Shown one piece after another: positions 8,202 through 17,444 of a stretch of 64,000 bases of DNA. A program made the position numbers and the translations under genes. The stretch is taken from assembly GCF_000469545.1 (NCBI RefSeq), contig NZ_KI273057.1, positions 124,001 to 188,000 of the forward strand. Reading direction: 5' to 3'. A model generated the notes under the pieces. It did no database searches. It had not been told where the DNA came from and saw nothing but the letters and a program-made list of their open reading frames with translations. How positions within the stretch are numbered: the stretch's first letter is position 1; every line of letters starts with the position of its first letter. The DNA is from Mitsuokella sp. oral taxon 131 str. W9106. GTDB lineage: Bacteria > Bacillota > Negativicutes > Selenomonadales > Selenomonadaceae.

Positions 8202-10271
8202 ATGAACAGCTTTGAGATGGAGCTTGGCGGGCGCAAGCTCGTCGTGGAAAACGGGAAGATGGCGAAGCAGGCGAACGGTGCAGTGCTCGTACGCCATGGC
8301 GATACAGTCGTGCTCGTCACGGCGACGACATCAGCGGAGCCGCGCGAAGGAGTGGACTTTTTCCCGCTGACGGTTGATTACGAGGAGAAGATGTATGCGG
8401 CGGGCAAGATACCGGGTGGCTTCATCAAACGTGAAGGACGCCCGTCAAGCGATGCGGTTCTTTGCGCACGCCTCATTGATCGTCCCATTCGTCCGCTGTT
8501 TCCAAAAGGCTACCGTAATGACGTGCAGGTCGTCGCGACGGTACTCTCCGTCGATCAGGACAATGCGCCAGAAATCGCAGCGATGATCGGCGCGTCGTGC
8601 GCACTGACCCTATCGGATATTCCGTTCATGGGTCCGATTGCAGGCGTGCGCATCGGACGCATCGATGGCGGATTCGTCGTCAACCCAACCGAAGCGCAGC
8701 GTGAAGTATCGACGCTCAATTTAACAGTGGCAGGTTCGCATGATGCCGTGATGATGGTCGAGGCGGGCGCGAATGAACTGCCAGAAGAGGTCATCCTCGA
8801 TGCGATCCTCTTTGGGCACAAGGAAATTCAGCGCATTGTCGAGTTCCAACGGGATATGCAGAGGACATGTGGAAAGAAAAAGCGAAAAGTCAAACTCTTC
8901 ACAGTATCGGAGGAGCTTGAAGAAGCGATTCGCACATACGCGAAAGATCGACTCGATGAGGCGGTACGCAATCCCGATAAACTTGATCGCGATGCACATA
9001 TCGCGGAAGTCTCGGCGGACGCGATGGAGCATTTCCTTGGGATTTATCCGGAGCAGGATAAAGAAATCGCCATGGCGATTCACGATCTCGAAAAGGCTGT
9101 TGTGCGCCACATGATCACGCATGAGAAGATTCGTCCCGATGGGCGCGGCGTCGAAGAGGTGCGCCCCGTCTCCTGCGAGGTCGGGCTTTTGCCGCGCGCG
9201 CATGGTTCGGGGCTGTTTACGCGCGGGCAGACGCAGGTGCTCACGGCCACGACGCTCGGCGCACTTGGAGATGAGCAGGTCATTGATGGGCTGGGACCAG
9301 AGACGACGAAGCATTACATCCATCATTACAATTTTCCTGGTTATAGTGTCGGCGAGGCACGTCCGATTCGCAGTCCGGGACGCCGCGAAATCGGTCACGG
9401 TGCACTCGCGGAACGCGCGCTCGTTCCCGTCATTCCGAAGATCGAAGATTTCCCGTACACGATTCGTCTTGTCTCTGAGATTCTGGAGTCGAATGGATCA
9501 AGCTCGATGGGGTCAGTCTGCGGCAGCACGCTCTCGCTGATGAATGCTGGTGTGCCAATCAAGCGCCCCGTTTCGGGCGTCGCGATGGGACTCGTCAAAG
9601 AAGGCGACGCCTACACGATTTTGACGGATATTCAAGGCATGGAAGATGCACTCGGTGACATGGATTTTAAGGTCGCGGGTACGTCGGAAGGCGTAACCGC
9701 AATCCAAATGGACATCAAGGTCGATGGATTGAGCCGCGACATTCTTTACGCAGCACTTCAGCAGGCGAAACGTGGCCGCGCGTTTATCCTCGAAAAGATG
9801 CTCGCCTGCATCGATAAGCCGGCAGCAGAACTTTCACCGTATGCGCCGCGCGTCGAGACCATCAAGATCAAGATTGACAAGATCCGCGATGTCATCGGAA
9901 CGGGCGGCAAGGTTGTCAAGGGCATCATCGATGAGACGGGCGTTCAGATCGATATTCACGAGGACGGCAACATCTTCATCACGTCGAATGATGCGAAGGG
10001 GATGCGCAAGGCGAAGAAGATGATCGAGGATATCGTTCGCGAGATCGAAGTCGGTGAAGTGTTCATGGGTCGCGTAACGCGCCTTTTGAAGTTTGGTGCA
10101 TTTGTTGAGCTGCTTCCAGGCAAGGAAGGGCTCTGCCACATCTCGCAGCTCGCACGAAATCGTGTTGAAAAAGTCGAAGACGTCGTGCAGGTCGGCGATC
10201 AGCTTCAAGTCAAGGTTATCGAGATTGATGAAAAAGGTCGTATCAACGTCAGCCACAAGGTCATGATCTAA
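8202..10271 (+). CDS. pnp: Polyribonucleotide nucleotidyltransferase PNPase
   Basis: PNPase degrades RNA 3' to 5' with phosphate and can add 3' tails. The 689-residue protein has two RNase PH domains. The first is at about residues 10-220 ([25 protein letters not shown]). The second is at about 300-530 ([31 protein letters not shown]-type stretch [14 protein letters not shown]). A KH domain follows ([15 protein letters not shown]), then a C-terminal S1 domain ([24 protein letters not shown]). It ends near the S1 domain with almost no tail. The start at 8202 has a GAGG upstream, and the gene is closed by its own terminator. Confidence 0.97.
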   Translation: MNSFEMELGGRKLVVENGKMAKQANGAVLVRHGDTVVLVTATTSAEPREGVDFFPLTVDYEEKMYAAGKIPGGFIKREGRPSSDAVLCARLIDRPIRPLFPKGYRNDVQVVATVLSVDQDNAPEIAAMIGASCALTLSDIPFMGPIAGVRIGRIDGGFVVNPTEAQREVSTLNLTVAGSHDAVMMVEAGANELPEEVILDAILFGHKEIQRIVEFQRDMQRTCGKKKRKVKLFTVSEELEEAIRTYAKDRLDEAVRNPDKLDRDAHIAEVSADAMEHFLGIYPEQDKEIAMAIHDLEKAVVRHMITHEKIRPDGRGVEEVRPVSCEVGLLPRAHGSGLFTRGQTQVLTATTLGALGDEQVIDGLGPETTKHYIHHYNFPGYSVGEARPIRSPGRREIGHGALAERALVPVIPKIEDFPYTIRLVSEILESNGSSSMGSVCGSTLSLMNAGVPIKRPVSGVAMGLVKEGDAYTILTDIQGMEDALGDMDFKVAGTSEGVTAIQMDIKVDGLSRDILYAALQQAKRGRAFILEKMLACIDKPAAELSPYAPRVETIKIKIDKIRDVIGTGGKVVKGIIDETGVQIDIHEDGNIFITSNDAKGMRKAKKMIEDIVREIEVGEVFMGRVTRLLKFGAFVELLPGKEGLCHISQLARNRVEKVEDVVQVGDQLQVKVIEIDEKGRINVSHKVMI

Positions 10272-10286
10272 AGAAAAAAGGAAAAG

Positions 10287-10322
10287 AGTCGTGGAGAAGG
10301 CAAATCTTTCACGGCTTTTTTT
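10287..10322 (+). terminator. Rho-independent terminator after pnp
   Basis: AGTCGTGGA pairs with TTTCACGGCT (G-T pairs included) around a short loop and runs into seven T residues. It ends 17 bases before the stop of the convergent recombinase gene. Confidence 0.75.
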
Positions 10323-10338
10323 CATTAGGAAGAGGATT

Positions 10339-11325
10339 TTACGAGGAATGATACATCTTGTTGAGCGGATTTTCCTTGAACATATTGCCTTGCTCGATGT
10401 AGCGATGTACCATTTTTTCAGATTTATGTCGTGTCTGACGCATGATGGAGAGTGCATCTACATCATGCTGCGCTGCGCTCGTGGCGAAGCCGCGACGCAG
10501 GCTATGCCCAGCAAACGATTCTTCGTTGAGTCCCGCGAGCTTTGCATACTTCTTGACGACGAGCGCGACGGATTTGTCGTTGAGCTGGCTGTTTCGGAGC
10601 GTATGTGTCTTGGTGAAAGGACGGAAGAGAGGCCCTGCCTTGAGGGAGGTGGCATGGATCCAGCCTTCTACCGCACGGACGGCACAGATTTCCTCGTCAG
10701 GGGCATAGGGGATTGCGATCGTTGTGCCATGTCCGAGCTGGTCGCCCTTGGAGTGCGCGATGAAGATTGCCATGCCTTCGTGTGAAAAGGAAAGGTCTTC
10801 CAGTTTGACGCGCACTAGCTCGGAACGGCGGAATGCACCAGCAAAGCCAAGAAAGATCAATGCCTTGTCGCGCTTTGATACGATATCATCACCGAAGCAG
10901 TCGGCGAGCAGGTAGAGGGTTTCCATGAGAATCGGCGCTTTGCCGCGCTGAAAGGTGCCTTTTTCGCGGCGAATCGATGCCATTGCCGCACGTACCATGC
11001 CGTCTTTTGCTGGATTTCGTTCACTTGGGAATCCCGCGGCAATATGGTTTTCCGAGATGGCGGTCACGCGTCGTGCAACGGTATTTGCTTTCGCATTGTC
11101 GGCGAGGTCATTGATGTAGTTGACGATTGTCTCGGGCGCGGCGGGCAGCGCGGTCTCTCCTTGGTAAGCGCACCAATCCGAAAAGTCACTCCAGTCCGAG
11201 GCGTAGGCACGCAGTGTGTTGTCTGCCTTCGATTTGCGCAGGCGGCGCTTCGCCTTTTCCGTGAGGCGGCTATTCGCATCGGTTTGAATGTTTTTTATCA
11301 GCATGAAATCGGATTTTGCATTCAT
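10339..11325 (-). CDS. Solitary tyrosine recombinase/integrase
   Basis: The protein has an N-terminal SAM-like core-binding domain (SKADNTLRAYASDWSDF; PAAPETIVNYI) and a C-terminal catalytic domain. All catalytic residues are present: Arg in FAGAFRRSEL, Lys in AHSKGDQ, H-x-x-R in GHSLRRGFA, His in RQTRHKS and Tyr in VHRYIEQG. No excisionase, phage or conjugation gene and no obvious att repeat lies beside it, so its substrate is unknown. An ATG at 11361 is in frame but overlaps the -10 box of its own promoter. ATG 11325 (or 11334) behind GGGAG is therefore preferred, giving about 328 residues. It faces away from the valS T-box. Confidence 0.88.
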   Translation of the reverse strand: MNAKSDFMLIKNIQTDANSRLTEKAKRRLRKSKADNTLRAYASDWSDFSDWCAYQGETALPAAPETIVNYINDLADNAKANTVARRVTAISENHIAAGFPSERNPAKDGMVRAAMASIRREKGTFQRGKAPILMETLYLLADCFGDDIVSKRDKALIFLGFAGAFRRSELVRVKLEDLSFSHEGMAIFIAHSKGDQLGHGTTIAIPYAPDEEICAVRAVEGWIHATSLKAGPLFRPFTKTHTLRNSQLNDKSVALVVKKYAKLAGLNEESFAGHSLRRGFATSAAQHDVDALSIMRQTRHKSEKMVHRYIEQGNMFKENPLNKMYHSS

Positions 11326-11359
11326 GGCTTGCATTTCTCCCATACTATTTGATGGATTC

Positions 11360-11388
11360 ATTATAAGGCAGGTCGCCCCATTTGCAAA
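11360..11388 (-). promoter_or_regulatory. Promoter of the recombinase gene
   Basis: On the minus strand, TTTGCA (11388-11383) and a perfect TATAAT (11365-11360) are separated by 17 bases. The TATAAT contains the first in-frame ATG, so transcription should begin inside the longest reading frame. This supports the shorter start. Confidence 0.6.
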
Positions 11389-11460
11389 GCGGAAAATCGA
11401 AACGAAGGTTTTGGCGGATTGTCAATCATGTGTTACACTGAGCCAGATCCCTTCCAAGAG

Positions 11461-11489
11461 TTGCAAACGTAGAATTTGTATGATAGAAT
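11461..11489 (+). promoter_or_regulatory. Promoter of the valS T-box transcript
   Basis: TTGCAA (11461-11466) and TAGAAT (11484-11489) are separated by 17 bases and end just before the first T-box stem, in the same relative position as at pheS. A second weaker pair, TTGGCG (11411-11416) with TACACT (11434-11439), also at 17 bases, lies upstream. Confidence 0.65.
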
Positions 11490-11496
11490 GTTTGCC

Positions 11497-11722
11497 GTGA
11501 ATGGCGATGAAGAAGAGGAGTACGTCATTAGGATGTTTTAGAGAGAAGGCGTTTGGTGCAAGTCTTCGCATTCTGTGATGGAAGGTCGCTTTGGAGCTGC
11601 TATGCCCTCAAAACGGCGTAGCCGTCGACGACGTTACCGTGAGAGTCTTGGATTTTTCCGGGAGAAGATTGGTGGTACCACGAAAGCGTACGCTTTCGTC
11701 CTTTTGGACGAAAGCGTTTTTG
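11497..11722 (+). promoter_or_regulatory. T-box riboswitch of valS, specifier GUC (Val)
   Basis: The leader starts with ATGGCGATGAAGAAGAGGAG (about 11501-11520), almost the same as the pheS leader. The specifier codon is GTC at 11585-11587 in GAAG-GTC-GCTTTGGAGCT. The T-box element is TGGTGGTACCACG (about 11670-11682), whose TGGT should pair with the ACCA end of tRNA-Val. The terminator hairpin follows. The identity of valS and the Val specifier support each other. The leader fills the stretch between the recombinase promoter and valS. Confidence 0.95.
11690..11721 (+). terminator. T-box attenuator terminator before valS
   Basis: This is a perfect 12-base-pair stem: ACGCTTTCGTCC (11690-11701), loop TTTT, GGACGAAAGCGT (11706-11717), then a T run. 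It sits 22 bases before the valS start. Confidence 0.9.
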
Positions 11723-11743
11723 TGTTTGTTTTAGGAGGGAAAA

Positions 11744-14419
11744 ATGTCAGAACGAGAAAAATGCCAACATAATGTTCCGAAAGTCTACGATCCGCAGTCG
11801 TTTGAAAAGAAATGGTATACTTACTGGGAAGACAATAAACTGTTTCATGCAGAAGTTGCAAAAGACAAGAAACCGTACAGTATGGTCATTCCACCGCCCA
11901 ATGTCACGGGACAGCTTCACATGGGACACGCCCTTGACAATACGCTGCAAGATATTTTGATCCGATACCATCGTATGAAAGGCGATAATGCACTTTGGAT
12001 TCCGGGCTGTGACCATGCGGGAATCGCAACGCAGGCAAAGGTCGAGAGGGCACTGCTCGAGGAGGGAACGAATCGCTACGAACTTGGGCGCAAAAAATTT
12101 TTGGAGCGCGTTTGGAATTGGAAGGAACAATTTGGCAGCCGTATTATGAGCCAGCTTCGTTCACTTGGATCGTCGCTTGATTGGGATCGAGAGCGCTTTA
12201 CTATGGATGCAGGATGCTCAAAAGCGGTGCGCGAAGTGTTCGTCCGTCTTTATGAAAAAGGACTCATCTACCAAGGACGTCGCATTACGAATTGGTGTCC
12301 ATCATGCAATACGGCTATTTCCGACATCGAGGTTGAACATGAGACGGAAACTGGCCATCTTTGGCATCTGCGCTATCAAGTTGAAGGCGAAGACCGTTAT
12401 GTGGAAATTGCAACGACGCGTCCAGAGACGATGTTTGGCGATACTGGCGTCGCCGTGCATCCCGATGATGCTCGCTATATGGACTTGGTAGGAAAGACGC
12501 TGATACTCCCCATAGTAAATCGCCGAATTCCACTCTTCGCTGATGATTACGTTGACAAGTCGTTCGGTACGGGTGCCGTAAAGGTCACGCCTGCACACGA
12601 CCCAAATGACTTTGAGATGGGGCTTCGCCATCATCTTGAAGAAATCAAGGTCATAGAAAACGATGGCACGATGGGCGAGGGTGCGGGAAAATACAAAGGA
12701 ATGGAGCGCTACGAATGCCGCAAGGCTCTCGTCGCGGAACTCGAATCGCTTGGCGTTCTCGTATCGGTCGAAGATCACGAGCATGCTGTCGGACATTGCT
12801 CACGCTGCCATTCGACGATTGAACCGCTCGTTTCAAAGCAGTGGTTCGTTAAAATGGAAAGCCTTGCAAAGCCGGCTATTGCGGCAGTCGAAGACGGACG
12901 AATACAATTCGTCCCTGCACGATTTACGAAAACGTACACGAATTGGCTTGAAAATATTCGTGATTGGTGCATCTCGCGTCAGCTTTGGTGGGGGCATCGT
13001 ATCCCTGCATGGTATTGCGATGATTGTGGAAAGACATCGGTTTCACGAACCGATCTCACTGCATGTCCGCATTGTGGAAGCAAGAACATCCATCAGGATG
13101 AGGATGTTCTTGATACGTGGTTCAGTTCGGGGTTATGGCCATTTGAGACACTTGGCTGGCCGGAGCAGACGGAAGAACTCAAGTATTTCTATCCAACGGC
13201 GACGCTTGTAACAGGCTACGATATCATCTTCTTCTGGGTCGCACGTATGGTTATGATGGGCTTGGCGTTTGGAAAGGACGTGCCGTTCCGTAAGGTGTTT
13301 ATTCATGGTCTTGTGCGCGACAGCCAAGGACGCAAGATGAGCAAATCGCTCGGCAATGGCATTGATCCCGTCGAAGTTATCGAGAAGTACGGTGCGGATA
13401 CGCTTCGCTTCATGTTGATTACGGGAAACACGCCCGGTAATGATATGCGTTTTTATTGGGAACGTGTTGAATCGGCACGCAACTTTGCCAATAAGATTTG
13501 GAATGCATCTCGATATATGTTGATGAATTTCGAAGGATTTGATCTTAATTTTATTCCAGAGGAGAACGATTATACGCTTGCAGATCGATGGGTTCTCTCT
13601 CGTTATGCACATACAGCACAGGCTGTTACGGAAAGCCTCGACCATTTCGAGCTTGGCGAAGCAGGACGCATGATTTATGAATTTATTTGGAATGAGTTCT
13701 GTGACTGGTACATTGAGCTTACGAAGGCGCGTCTATACGATAAGGGAAGGGAGCGTGCTCGTCATACGGCGCTCTATGTACTTTCGTACGTATTGGAGCA
13801 TACGCTTCGTCTTTTGCATCCGTTTATGCCGTTCTTGACCGAGGAAATTTGGCAGAAAATACCGCGCAGGGCGAAAGAAAAGAGCATTATGGTCACGGCG
13901 TGGCCGAGTAATATGGAACGGCATCTCGATGATGCGGCGGAGACGCAGATGACCGCCATTATGGAGACAATCAAAACGGTTCGAAATCTCCGTGCGGAAG
14001 TCGGTGCACAACCTGGGCATAAAAGCGAAGTGATGCTGCATTTTGCCGATACTGAACTAGAACCCGTTTTTTCAAAGAATGAGGGGTATTTGCATGCACT
14101 CGCTGCAGCAGAGCCCATGACGATCCTATCGACGAAAAATCAGAAGCCAGAAAACGCTCTTGCAGGCGTTGCAGACGGAATCGAAATATACCTTCCGCTC
14201 AAGGGACTTATCGATGTGGAGAAAGAAACGGCACGTTTGGAAAAAGAAAAGAGAAAACTCGCAAAGGAAATACAACGCCTTTCAGGAAAACTGGGCAATG
14301 AGGGGTTTTTAAAGAAAGCTCCCGCTGCCGTTGTCGAAAATGAACGCGAGAAACTGTCGAGCTATGAAGAGAAGCTTCGTATGATCGAAGCACGCATTAC
14401 AGAGCTTGCAAAACTTTGA
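11744..14419 (+). CDS. valS: Valine-tRNA ligase ValS
   Basis: This class I synthetase charges tRNA-Val and edits threonine. The 891-residue protein carries the HIGH motif as HMGH at residues 59-62 and KMSKS at about 531-535 (GRKMSKSLGNG). The CP1 editing domain has TTRPETMFGDT and GTGAVKVTPAHD. A zinc-like CPHCGS stretch precedes the KMSKS region. The C-terminal tRNA-binding coiled coil (LEKEKRKLAKEIQRLSGKL) is complete. ATG 11744 has AGGAGG. The folC gene follows after 15 bases, the usual Firmicutes pairing. Confidence 0.97.
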   Translation: MSEREKCQHNVPKVYDPQSFEKKWYTYWEDNKLFHAEVAKDKKPYSMVIPPPNVTGQLHMGHALDNTLQDILIRYHRMKGDNALWIPGCDHAGIATQAKVERALLEEGTNRYELGRKKFLERVWNWKEQFGSRIMSQLRSLGSSLDWDRERFTMDAGCSKAVREVFVRLYEKGLIYQGRRITNWCPSCNTAISDIEVEHETETGHLWHLRYQVEGEDRYVEIATTRPETMFGDTGVAVHPDDARYMDLVGKTLILPIVNRRIPLFADDYVDKSFGTGAVKVTPAHDPNDFEMGLRHHLEEIKVIENDGTMGEGAGKYKGMERYECRKALVAELESLGVLVSVEDHEHAVGHCSRCHSTIEPLVSKQWFVKMESLAKPAIAAVEDGRIQFVPARFTKTYTNWLENIRDWCISRQLWWGHRIPAWYCDDCGKTSVSRTDLTACPHCGSKNIHQDEDVLDTWFSSGLWPFETLGWPEQTEELKYFYPTATLVTGYDIIFFWVARMVMMGLAFGKDVPFRKVFIHGLVRDSQGRKMSKSLGNGIDPVEVIEKYGADTLRFMLITGNTPGNDMRFYWERVESARNFANKIWNASRYMLMNFEGFDLNFIPEENDYTLADRWVLSRYAHTAQAVTESLDHFELGEAGRMIYEFIWNEFCDWYIELTKARLYDKGRERARHTALYVLSYVLEHTLRLLHPFMPFLTEEIWQKIPRRAKEKSIMVTAWPSNMERHLDDAAETQMTAIMETIKTVRNLRAEVGAQPGHKSEVMLHFADTELEPVFSKNEGYLHALAAAEPMTILSTKNQKPENALAGVADGIEIYLPLKGLIDVEKETARLEKEKRKLAKEIQRLSGKLGNEGFLKKAPAAVVENEREKLSSYEEKLRMIEARITELAKL

Positions 14420-14434
14420 TAGGAGCAGTGGCAG

Positions 14435-15736
14435 ATGGATTACGAGGAAGCCATTTCGTATCTCGAAGGACTAAAGATCTTCGGGGTTCGATTGGGACTC
14501 ACACGGATTACGGAACTTCTCATTCGTCTTGATGTGCCGCAGGAAAAATATCGCACCATTCATGTGACAGGGACGAATGGGAAAGGCTCGGTTTCTTCTA
14601 TGCTTGCAGGGATCCTGTCACATGCAGGAATTCATACAGGGCTTTACAGTTCCCCGCATCTTGTGTCCTATACAGAGCGGATACAGGTAGATGGAAAGCC
14701 AATCGAGGAGAAGGAATTCGCCGCTGGGATTGCCGTGATCAAACGGCATGCGGAATGCATGGTGTTGGATGGGTTTGAGTGTCCGACACAGTTCGAAGTC
14801 CTGACGGCACTTGCATTTTACTGCTTTGCACGCTGCCACGTCGAGTACGCCGTAATTGAAGTTGGGCTCGGTGGAACGCTTGATTCGACGAATGTCATTA
14901 CGCCTACGATTTCCGTCATCACAAATGTCACGTTCGAGCATGCGGATCGTCTTGGCGGAACGATCGAAAGCATTGCGGAAAACAAAGCCGGCATCATCAA
15001 AGAGGGCGTTCCGGTCATTACGGCAGCAGAAGGCGTCCCTCTGCATGTAATTCGTCGTGCGGCACGCGATCGGCATGCGAAGCTTTTTATTTACGGAGAG
15101 GATTTTCGTACGAAGCTTACGTCGTATGGTCCATACGGGCAAATACTGTCCTTTTCGGCGCCGTCATTCGGACAAGCGGATTTTTCGTATCGTCTGCACC
15201 TGCTCGGTATCCATCAGGCAAAGAACAGTGCCGTTGCGATCATGACGATCCTGCTGCTTAGCGAGCGCAGAGTCCCCGTGTCAGTCGAGTCTATGCAAGA
15301 AGCATTTCCACACGTCAGATGGCCGGCACGGTTTGAGCACATTCCGTTGGGAGATCAAGAAATTATCGTGGATGGTGCCCATAATCCTGCTGGAACAGAC
15401 GCCTTGCGCATGAGCTTGGATATGATTTTTCCGACAATGCCTCGGATTTTTTTGCTCGGTATTCTGCGTGATAAGGATATCGATTCGATGCTCGATAGAC
15501 TGCTTCGTAAAGAAGATGAGGTTGTCGTGACGATGCCAAATTCAGAGCGCGCTGATACGGCAGAGGATTTGGCTAGGCGCGTGCGAAAACGGTGCACATG
15601 CATTGAAGTCGAGAAAGAGGAAGAAAAAGCGCTCAGTTTGGCACTCGCACATGCAAGAGGGAAGCTTCTCGTGATGGCTGGGTCACTCTATCTTGTCGGA
15701 GGACTTCGGCAAAGATTGTTGGAGCGGAGGCAATGA
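14435..15736 (+). CDS. folC: Folylpolyglutamate synthase / dihydrofolate synthase FolC
   Basis: FolC is a Mur-ligase relative that adds glutamate to folates and, in bifunctional forms, to dihydropteroate. The 433-residue protein has the ATP loop GTNGKGS at residues 46-52, EVGLGGTLDSTN with the metal-binding region, and DGAHNPAG in the C-terminal domain. Which of the two activities it has cannot be settled from sequence alone. It begins 15 bases after valS with TAGGAG upstream and nearly touches the next gene, so valS, folC and the following genes are probably one transcript. Confidence 0.93.
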   Translation: MDYEEAISYLEGLKIFGVRLGLTRITELLIRLDVPQEKYRTIHVTGTNGKGSVSSMLAGILSHAGIHTGLYSSPHLVSYTERIQVDGKPIEEKEFAAGIAVIKRHAECMVLDGFECPTQFEVLTALAFYCFARCHVEYAVIEVGLGGTLDSTNVITPTISVITNVTFEHADRLGGTIESIAENKAGIIKEGVPVITAAEGVPLHVIRRAARDRHAKLFIYGEDFRTKLTSYGPYGQILSFSAPSFGQADFSYRLHLLGIHQAKNSAVAIMTILLLSERRVPVSVESMQEAFPHVRWPARFEHIPLGDQEIIVDGAHNPAGTDALRMSLDMIFPTMPRIFLLGILRDKDIDSMLDRLLRKEDEVVVTMPNSERADTAEDLARRVRKRCTCIEVEKEEEKALSLALAHARGKLLVMAGSLYLVGGLRQRLLERRQ

Positions 15737-15740
15737 ACGC

Positions 15741-17444
15741 ATGAAAAAAGATGATATTCTAAAGCAGCGGAAAGTGATTGCACACGACCGATGGAAAAAG
15801 CGCACACGCGATTTTGCCTTTTTTTCATTGCTTGCAGAAGTCTTTTTCCTTGCGCTTTCCCCTCCGGCAGCAACCGTCTTTATGCTGATTTCTGCATTCG
15901 CGACGCTTGTACGGTTTCGCGTAGATGAGACGTTTTCATTTCGACATCTGCCATTTGATGTTCCAGCGGTTCTCTTTATCTTCCTCGCTGGAATTTCTGT
16001 TTTCGTCTCGCCGGATCGCGGGTTTAGTTTCTACAATTACTATAATCTGGTAGGGGCTTACGCGGTGACGTATTTTATTGTCGGACAAAATGTTCGATCT
16101 ACAGCGGATCTGCGAAGTGTCCTTGTTGCGGGTGCCTTCTCAGCCATGATTGTCGTGATTTACGGCTATTATCAATTCGCTTTCGGCATCGACATCACGT
16201 CGATGCGCTGGGTAGATGGAAATGCATTTCCTGAATTGCGGAAACGAATATTCTCGACCTGGGAAAACCCAAATATATTAGCCGGTTATCTCGATATCTG
16301 CATTTGTCTTGCGTTTGGACTTTTCGTGCATGGCGGAACGAAGGCAAAACGAGTCTTGCTTGGCGTTGCCCTGCTTGCATTCGTGCTCTGTCTTTGTATG
16401 ACGTATGCACGCGGTGCGCTGCTCGTCATGACAGGGATCTTAGCGGGATACGGGATCCTGCGTGACTGGCGCGTGCTTGTCATTTGTCTTCTGATAGGCG
16501 GCGTCCTGCTTGCAGTCGATCCCCTCCTTTATGAGCGACTGGCTTCTGTTTTTACCAAGGTTGATACATCGACTGAAATGCGTTTTGCCTTTTGGGAGAG
16601 CACACTGCAGATGATACAGGACCATCCGTTTTTAGGGATTGGTTGGGGGGCTTATTATATGGTTTACCCCGCCTATGATTTTTACATGGGAGGTGCGGAT
16701 ATCCGCATCGTCCACGCGCATAACATTTACCTGAACTATATGGCAGAGATCGGGATTCCGGGCGCAGCAGCGTTCTTTTGGTTCTTTTTCGGCACAATGA
16801 TTATGGCGCTGCGTTTCATCTTTCGCGCACCGAAGCTGACGGTGTCGGAGATGACGCCGTTTTCTTATACGGAAACAGCTGCAGATGCGGAATTACAACG
16901 TGTTGAGCTTACGGTGAAACAAAAAGAAGAGCGAGGTCTCTCTTGGTCGAAAGACATTCAGAGCTGGGAAGACTATCGTCTTTTGGGTGGAGTTTCCCTT
17001 GGACTTGGGCTTGCATTCGTTTCGGTTGCGTTAAACGGAGTGACCGATGATCTCTTGTTCAATATTCCTTCTTCGATGTTTCTTTGGCTGATGGCAGCAC
17101 TTGTCGCGAGCCTTTTCTACATCTATCACGAAATATATGCGGATCGGGAGAAGACTGTGCAGCCATCTGACGACACACCAATGCAGACCGAAACAAAGCA
17201 AAATAAATCTGCAGAGGAGGAACAGGAAGAAAAGCAGGAAGCGAACGAAATCCAGACGATGGATGAATCTACTGCTGTGGAATTGAAAGCGAATGAAAAA
17301 GGAAAAGGGATTCTGGCAGGGGGCGAATTGAAAGACAAAAGGGAAGTGAAAAGCAAAACGGAAACGAAAGAGAAAGAGAAACAGATATCGGAGGAGATGA
17401 ATCAACGTGAAAGAACAGAGCAGCATCTCAAAGGCGACCATTGA
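15741..17444 (+). CDS. O-antigen ligase-like membrane polymerase with long charged tail
   Basis: The protein of 567 residues has about ten hydrophobic segments and the conserved features of the O-antigen ligase/Wzy_C family: WENPNILAGYL, then GIGWGAYY and AHNIYLNYMAEIGIPG with the key histidine of the large periplasmic loop. Such enzymes join or polymerise surface glycans at the periplasmic face. From about residue 465 the protein becomes a hydrophilic tail of roughly 100 residues, dominated by Lys and Glu, which this family normally lacks. ATG 15741 follows GGAGG (15726-15730). The end overlaps rex by 38 bases in another frame. The sugar substrate is unknown. Confidence 0.8.
   Translation: MKKDDILKQRKVIAHDRWKKRTRDFAFFSLLAEVFFLALSPPAATVFMLISAFATLVRFRVDETFSFRHLPFDVPAVLFIFLAGISVFVSPDRGFSFYNYYNLVGAYAVTYFIVGQNVRSTADLRSVLVAGAFSAMIVVIYGYYQFAFGIDITSMRWVDGNAFPELRKRIFSTWENPNILAGYLDICICLAFGLFVHGGTKAKRVLLGVALLAFVLCLCMTYARGALLVMTGILAGYGILRDWRVLVICLLIGGVLLAVDPLLYERLASVFTKVDTSTEMRFAFWESTLQMIQDHPFLGIGWGAYYMVYPAYDFYMGGADIRIVHAHNIYLNYMAEIGIPGAAAFFWFFFGTMIMALRFIFRAPKLTVSEMTPFSYTETAADAELQRVELTVKQKEERGLSWSKDIQSWEDYRLLGGVSLGLGLAFVSVALNGVTDDLLFNIPSSMFLWLMAALVASLFYIYHEIYADREKTVQPSDDTPMQTETKQNKSAEEEQEEKQEANEIQTMDESTAVELKANEKGKGILAGGELKDKREVKSKTETKEKEKQISEEMNQRERTEQHLKGDH

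Noticed and set aside
11670-11682. T-box variant at valS (ACCACG instead of ACCGCG) as a novel element
   Set aside because: Variation after the ACC is common among Firmicutes T-boxes as far as I know, and the TGGT bulge is intact.
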